The translations under genes and the position numbers were made by a program. Shown one piece after another: positions 6,455 to 10,202 of a DNA stretch of 10,202 nucleotides (the first letter of the stretch is position 1; every line of letters starts with the position of its first letter). Below the pieces are notes generated by a model that did no database searches, had not been told where the DNA came from, and was given only the letters and a program-made list of their open reading frames with translations. The stretch is from Betaproteobacteria bacterium. GTDB lineage: Bacteria; Pseudomonadota; Gammaproteobacteria; Burkholderiales; Thiobacillaceae. Location: contig VGVU01000045.1 in assembly GCA_016873905.1 (NCBI GenBank), forward strand, positions 1 through 10,202, written 5' to 3'.

Positions 6455-6877
6455 ATGGCATACAGCGATCAGGTCATTGACCATTACGAAAACCCCCGCA
6501 ATGTGGGGACCTTTGACAAGACCGAGTCTGGCGTCGGTACCGGCATGGTCGGCGCGCCGGCCTGCGGCGATGTGATGAAGTTGCAGATTCGCGTCAACGA
6601 TCAGGGCATCATTGAGGACGCCAAGTTCAAGACCTACGGCTGCGGCTCGGCGATTGCCTCAAGCTCGCTGGTGACCGAGTGGGTCAAGGGCAAGACGCTG
6701 GACGAGGCGATGGCCATGAAGAACACCCAGATCGCCGAGGAACTGGCCCTGCCGCCCGTGAAGATTCACTGCTCGATCCTGGCTGAGGATGCGATCAAGG
6801 CGGCGGTGGCGGATTACAAACAGAAACATGGCGGCGAGGCGGAATACTCCGCCTGCAACGCCAACAAGGGGCATTGA
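6455..6877 (+). CDS. iscU: Fe-S cluster assembly scaffold IscU, with extra C-terminal tail
   Basis: IscU is the scaffold on which [2Fe-2S] and [4Fe-4S] clusters are built from IscS sulfur before transfer to target proteins. The first ~125 residues are almost identical to E. coli IscU. The three cluster cysteines Cys37, Cys63 and Cys106, and Asp39, have the same numbers as in E. coli. The HscA recognition motif LPPVK is at 99-103, next to HC106SIL. E. coli IscU ends near residue 128; this protein has 140 residues. The added tail, rich in small and polar residues, carries an extra cysteine (Cys134, in YSACNAN). Whether the tail matters is unknown; it may simply be flexible. A good Shine-Dalgarno sequence precedes the start, and only one base separates the stop from iscA. 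Confidence 0.98.
   Translation: MAYSDQVIDHYENPRNVGTFDKTESGVGTGMVGAPACGDVMKLQIRVNDQGIIEDAKFKTYGCGSAIASSSLVTEWVKGKTLDEAMAMKNTQIAEELALPPVKIHCSILAEDAIKAAVADYKQKHGGEAEYSACNANKGH
6866..6871 (+). promoter_or_regulatory. Ribosome binding site that sets the upstream start of iscA
   Basis: AAGGGG, inside the end of iscU, lies 7 bases before the ATG at 6879. The alternative ATG at 6948, which would give an E. coli-sized IscA, has no comparable site. This supports the longer IscA. Confidence 0.7.
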
Positions 6878-6878
6878 G

Positions 6879-7280
6879 ATGGGTGCCAATACCTGTGCCG
6901 CGCCGGAAGGCACGGTGATCCCCGAGCGCAGCTTGAGCGATGCGGCCATGGCGGGCGCCTCCGTGACCCTGACCGAACGCGCTGCGACCCACATCAAGAA
7001 CTTCATCGCCAAGCGCGGCAAGGGGCTGGGTCTTCGCCTGGGCGTGCGCACCTCCGGTTGTTCCGGGATGGCGTACAAGCTGGAGTTTGCCGATGTTGAG
7101 GATGCCAATGACATCAAGTTTGAGAGTCAGGGTGTGACCTTGTATATCGACCCGAAGAGCCTGGCCTTTCTGAACGGCACCGAGCTTGACTATGCGCGCG
7201 AGGGTCTCAACGAGGGATTCAAGTTCAACAACCCTAATGTGAAGAACTCCTGCGGTTGCGGTGAGTCCTTCAATGTCTGA
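6879..7280 (+). CDS. iscA: A-type Fe-S carrier IscA, with N-terminal extension
   Basis: IscA binds iron or Fe-S clusters and passes them to target proteins, notably for [4Fe-4S] maturation. The core matches E. coli IscA (107 residues): LGVRTSGCSGMAY, EGLNEGFKFNNPNVK and CGCGESF. The three ligand cysteines are Cys61, Cys125 and Cys127, in the usual C-x(63)-C-x-C layout. From ATG 6879 the protein has 133 residues, with about 26 extra residues before the conserved SVTLTERAA. The extension holds a further cysteine, Cys6 (GANTCAAP). The Shine-Dalgarno sequence favours this start; if the ATG at 6948 were used the protein would have 110 residues. The last codons overlap the start of hscB by 8 bases, a sign of translational coupling. 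Confidence 0.95.
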   Translation: MGANTCAAPEGTVIPERSLSDAAMAGASVTLTERAATHIKNFIAKRGKGLGLRLGVRTSGCSGMAYKLEFADVEDANDIKFESQGVTLYIDPKSLAFLNGTELDYAREGLNEGFKFNNPNVKNSCGCGESFNV

Positions 7281-7782
7281 CGCCTTTGCGCTTTTTGGCC
7301 TGACGCCGCGTTTTGCCCTGGAGCGGGCGGCGCTGGACGCTGCCTTTCGCGCCGTGCAGGCCGAGGTGCACCCGGACAAGTTTGCCCATGCCGATGCGGC
7401 TACCCAGCGTCAGGCCGTGGAGCGTGCCACGGCGGTGAACGAGGCCTACCAGACTCTGAAGGCCCCCGTGGCGCGGGGCGCTTACCTGTTGCGCCAGGCC
7501 GGTATCGAGCCGTTTGACCCCGCCAATACGCGGATGTCGACAGCCTTTCTGATGCAACAAATCGAGTGGCGTGAACAGTTGGAGTCGGCCACGGATGTGG
7601 CTGCCTTGGAGGCCCTGGAAAAGAGGATCGCTGCGGCCGCGCGCGATCACGAACAACGACTGATCCGGCAGATTGACGCTGAAGCGGATCGGGTTGGCGC
7701 CACCGAAACCCTGCGAGAATTACGCTTTATCGAAAAAATGGGCGAAGAAATTCAGTCCGCCTTCGAGACCTTCGACATCTGA
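7273..7782 (+). CDS. hscB: Fe-S assembly J-type co-chaperone HscB
   Basis: HscB brings IscU to the Hsp70 HscA and stimulates its ATPase. The protein has 169 residues (171 in E. coli). The N-terminal J domain (about 1-75) carries His33-Pro34-Asp35 within VHPDKF, the motif that activates the Hsp70 partner, followed by NEAYQTLKAPVARGAYLL. The C-terminal part (about 90-169), with FLMQQIEWREQLE and a helical end, corresponds to the IscU-binding three-helix bundle. The ATG at 7273 lies inside the end of iscA with GGTGAG 8 bases upstream; a GTG at 7261 is possible but would add four unconserved residues. hscA follows after 4 bases. Confidence 0.96.
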   Translation: MSDAFALFGLTPRFALERAALDAAFRAVQAEVHPDKFAHADAATQRQAVERATAVNEAYQTLKAPVARGAYLLRQAGIEPFDPANTRMSTAFLMQQIEWREQLESATDVAALEALEKRIAAAARDHEQRLIRQIDAEADRVGATETLRELRFIEKMGEEIQSAFETFDI

Positions 7783-7786
7783 TCCC

Positions 7787-9649
7787 ATGGCCCTGCTGCA
7801 AATCTCCGAACCCGGTCAATCCACCGCGCCGCACGAACATCGCCTGGCGGTGGGTATTGACCTTGGCACGACCAATTCGCTGGTGGCGACGGTGCGCAAC
7901 GGCATCTCTGTCGTGCTCAACGACGCCCATGGTCATGCAATATTGCCCTCGGTGGTGCGTTATCTGGATGCCACAGGTCATACGGATGTCGGTCAGTCGG
8001 CCCTCGCCAAGGCCAGTGAAGACCCGCATAACACGGTGATCTCGGCCAAGCGCTTCATGGGCCGGGGCCTGAAAGACCTGCCGGATCTGGCCTTGTTGCC
8101 CTACCATTTTGTCGATGCTCCCGGCATGGTGCAGGTGCGCACGGTGGCCGGTGCCAAGTCGCCGGTGGAAATCTCGGCCGAGATCCTCAAGGTGTTGCGC
8201 GCCCGTGCCGAGGCCGCACTGGGCGGCGATCTGGTCGGCGCGGTGATTACCGTCCCGGCCTATTTTGACGATGCCCAGCGACAAGCCACCAAAGATGCGG
8301 CGCGACTGGCGGGGCTTGATGTCCTGCGCCTGCTGAACGAGCCGACCGCCGCCGCCATTGCCTATGGATTGGATAATGGCTCGGAGGGCGTGTATGCCGT
8401 GTATGACCTCGGCGGCGGCACCTTTGATATCTCCATTCTGCGCCTCGCGCGGGGTGTGTTCGAGGTGCTGGCCACGAACGGCGACTCGGCCTTGGGCGGC
8501 GACGATTTTGACCGCCGTATTTATTGCTGGATCCTGGAGCAGGCGGGCCTGTCGGTCATTAACGATCACGACAAATCGTTGCTCATCGCCCGTGCCCGGG
8601 AGGCCAAGGAACGCCTGACCGATCACACCGAGGCGCAAGTGACCGCGCTGCTGACCACCGGGCAGTTCATTGATCTGACCCTGACCGAGGCGCACTTCAA
8701 CCAACTCACTGAGAGCCTGGTGGCCAAGACCTTGGCGCCGACGCGCAAGGCCTTGCGCGACGCAGGGTTGAAACCCGCCGAGATTCAGGGCGTGGTCATG
8801 GTCGGCGGCTCGACGCGGATGCCGCGCATTCAGGCCGCAGTGGGCGAATTTTTCAGCCAGACCCCGTTGACCAACCTCGATCCCGACAAGGTGGTCGCGC
8901 TGGGCGCGGCCATTCAGGCCAATGTTCTGGCCGGCAATCGACTGGGCGACGACTGGCTGCTGCTCGATGTCGTGCCGCTGTCTCTGGGGCTTGAGACCAT
9001 GGGTGGTCTGGCCGAAAAGATCGTTCCGCGTAATTCCACCCTGCCCACCGCCCGCGCTCAGGAGTTCACCACCTACAAGGACGGGCAGACGGCGATGAGC
9101 CTCCATGTGGTGCAGGGCGAGCGCGAATTGGTGGCGGACTGCCGTAGCCTGGCCCGTTTTGATCTGCGCGGTATTCCGCCCATGGTCGCGGGGGCGGCGC
9201 GTATTCGGGTCACTTTCCAGGTGGATGCCGATGGCCTGTTGTCGGTGACGGCACGCGAAACGCAGACCGGGGTTGAGGCGCATATCGAGGTTAAGCCCTC
9301 CTATGGACTCTCGGACGACGAGATTACGCGCATGTTGCAAGAATCCAATGCCCACGCCAAAGACGATGTGGCGGCCCGGCAACTGGCTGAGCTTAAGGTC
9401 GATGCAGGGCGTTTGGTCGATGCCACGCGCACGGCGTTGACCACCGACGCGGCCCTGCTTAATCCGTCTGAACAGGCCTGGGTGGCCGGTCTGGTCAGTG
9501 GTCTGGAGGGCGCGTTGCAGGGCGATGAGGGCGCGGCGATCAAACGCGCCTACGATGCCCTCAATCGTGGCACGGGTGAATTTGCCGCTCGGCGCATGGA
9601 CGCCAGTGTCCGGCGGGCGCTGACCGGGCACCGACTCGAAGAATTCTGA
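7787..9649 (+). CDS. hscA: Fe-S assembly Hsp70-type chaperone HscA
   Basis: HscA is the specialised Hsp70 that binds the LPPVK motif of IscU and, driven by ATP, helps release clusters to acceptors. It has 620 residues (616 in E. coli) and starts MALLQISEPG exactly as in E. coli. Nucleotide-binding signatures are present: phosphate-1 loop GIDLGTTNSL around residues 23-32, DLGGGTFDISIL from 207, and VGGSTR with Gly340-Gly341. The substrate-binding beta-domain follows (about 390-510; LSLGLETMGGL, TTYKDGQTAMSLHVVQGER, GIPPMVAGAARIRVTFQVD). The helical lid ends in FAARRMDASVRRALTGH. The start at 7787 is 4 bases after the hscB stop, suggesting coupled translation. The next gene begins 8 bp after the stop and is not the expected ferredoxin gene. 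Confidence 0.97.
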   Translation: MALLQISEPGQSTAPHEHRLAVGIDLGTTNSLVATVRNGISVVLNDAHGHAILPSVVRYLDATGHTDVGQSALAKASEDPHNTVISAKRFMGRGLKDLPDLALLPYHFVDAPGMVQVRTVAGAKSPVEISAEILKVLRARAEAALGGDLVGAVITVPAYFDDAQRQATKDAARLAGLDVLRLLNEPTAAAIAYGLDNGSEGVYAVYDLGGGTFDISILRLARGVFEVLATNGDSALGGDDFDRRIYCWILEQAGLSVINDHDKSLLIARAREAKERLTDHTEAQVTALLTTGQFIDLTLTEAHFNQLTESLVAKTLAPTRKALRDAGLKPAEIQGVVMVGGSTRMPRIQAAVGEFFSQTPLTNLDPDKVVALGAAIQANVLAGNRLGDDWLLLDVVPLSLGLETMGGLAEKIVPRNSTLPTARAQEFTTYKDGQTAMSLHVVQGERELVADCRSLARFDLRGIPPMVAGAARIRVTFQVDADGLLSVTARETQTGVEAHIEVKPSYGLSDDEITRMLQESNAHAKDDVAARQLAELKVDAGRLVDATRTALTTDAALLNPSEQAWVAGLVSGLEGALQGDEGAAIKRAYDALNRGTGEFAARRMDASVRRALTGHRLEEF

Positions 9650-9657
9650 TCGCCGTG

Positions 9658-10202
9658 ATGGATTCGCAACGCATCAGCGCCTGGCGCACGCGCCTTGAGC
9701 AACATGAGGTCTATGGCCAGATCCGCGATCTGGCGGCCTTGCGGGTGTTTATGCAGCACCATGTCTGGTCGGTGTGGGATTTCATGTCCCTGATCAAGTA
9801 TTTGCAACACGCAGTGGCGCCGGCTCGGTGGCCCTGGCGGCCGGGCGCGGATGCCGATGTGCAGCGTTTTATCAACGAGCTGGTATTGGAAGAAGAGACC
9901 GATACCGCACCGGCGCAACTGGGCTGTGAGCACTCCAGCCATTTCAATTTGTATCTGGGCGCGATGCGTGAGATTGGCGCGGACACCGCACCGATCGAGG
10001 CCTTTGTCGAGCTGGCCTGCACCCAGGGTCTTGAGGTCGCGCTGCAAAGCGGCCTGGCACCTGAACCCTCCCGCGCCTTTACTGCGACCACCTTCGGTTT
10101 TATCGAGGGCGGCAAGGCGCACGAGGTGGCTGCGGCCCTGGCCCTTGGCCGCGAACATGTCATTCCAGCCATGTTCCGAACCCTGCTGGCGCGCATGGGA
10201 AT
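9658..10202 (+). CDS. DUF3050 family protein (haem-oxygenase-like fold), 5' part, cut by window edge
   Basis: The frame from ATG 9658 stays open to the window end, giving 181 residues; the family is usually somewhat longer, so the C-terminus is missing. Family-typical stretches as I remember them are FMQHHVWSVWDFMSLIKYLQ (31-50), INELVLEEETD (72-82), SSHFNLYLGAM (93-103) and KAHEVAAALALGREHVIPAMF (153-173). DUF3050 proteins are all-helical and resemble the haem oxygenase / TenA / diiron-oxidase fold group; no activity is established to my knowledge. Candidate metal or cofactor residues are His34/His35, Glu78-Glu80, His95, His155, Glu156 and Glu166, but this assignment is inference. No signal peptide or membrane segment is seen. 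It starts 8 bp after hscA with no clear Shine-Dalgarno sequence (GTG 9655 is an alternative start), so it is probably the last read or next gene of the isc operon. Confidence 0.85.
   Translation, partial: MDSQRISAWRTRLEQHEVYGQIRDLAALRVFMQHHVWSVWDFMSLIKYLQHAVAPARWPWRPGADADVQRFINELVLEEETDTAPAQLGCEHSSHFNLYLGAMREIGADTAPIEAFVELACTQGLEVALQSGLAPEPSRAFTATTFGFIEGGKAHEVAAALALGREHVIPAMFRTLLARMG

Noticed and set aside
7727..9631. 634-codon open frame on the minus strand opposite hscA
   Set aside because: It is a shadow of hscA. High third-position GC keeps the antisense frame open. Its translation is rich in Arg, His and Gln with no family features, while the plus strand matches HscA over its whole length.
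1..10202. Mobile elements, CRISPR arrays, tRNA/rRNA genes, phage genes
   Set aside because: No repeats of the right type, no transposase or integrase frames, and no RNA gene signatures were seen; the region is contiguous core genes.

Overview
The window is a GC-rich, densely packed chromosomal segment from a gammaproteobacterium. It is core housekeeping DNA and shows no phage, transposon, CRISPR or RNA gene. The gene order suhB / trmJ - cysE - iscR - iscS - iscU - iscA - hscB - hscA is the one known from Pseudomonas and relatives. The proteins resemble E. coli and Pseudomonas orthologues nearly residue for residue at the functional sites. I cannot name the genus. A Chromatiales-like or other non-enteric gammaproteobacterium is a guess.

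Layout. Positions 1-459 (minus) hold the N-terminal part of mutS, cut by the window edge. A short divergent intergenic region follows, and then (571-2172, plus) a B12-binding radical SAM protein of unknown substrate, the least understood complete gene here. suhB (2200-3009, minus) converges on it. trmJ (3054-3794, plus) diverges from suhB across only 44 bp and is followed by cysE (3849-4604). Then comes the ISC iron-sulfur cluster assembly operon: iscR (4714-5181), iscS (5231-6439), iscU (6455-6877), iscA (6879-7280), hscB (7273-7782) and hscA (7787-9649). The last gene (9658 to the window end) is a DUF3050 gene of the haem-oxygenase-like helical type, starting 8 bp after hscA, where fdx and iscX usually lie.

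How the genes work together. CysE makes O-acetylserine, the precursor of cysteine. IscS takes sulfur from cysteine, IscU is the scaffold, and IscA is an A-type carrier or iron-binding protein. HscB and HscA form the co-chaperone/Hsp70 pair that acts on IscU through its LPPVK motif. IscR is the [2Fe-2S] sensor that represses the operon. A near-consensus IscR Type 1 site lies at 4648-4672 over the -35 box of a good sigma70 promoter, so the usual feedback loop can be read from the DNA.

Points worth a second look are the DUF3050 gene at the end of the isc operon, the orphan B12/radical SAM enzyme beside mutS, Cys-containing tails on both IscU (C-terminal) and IscA (N-terminal), an extra inverted repeat across the iscR -10 box, and the very short, SD-less suhB/trmJ divergent promoter region. 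I do not see a clearly new multi-gene system; the DUF3050-isc association is the best candidate for new biology.
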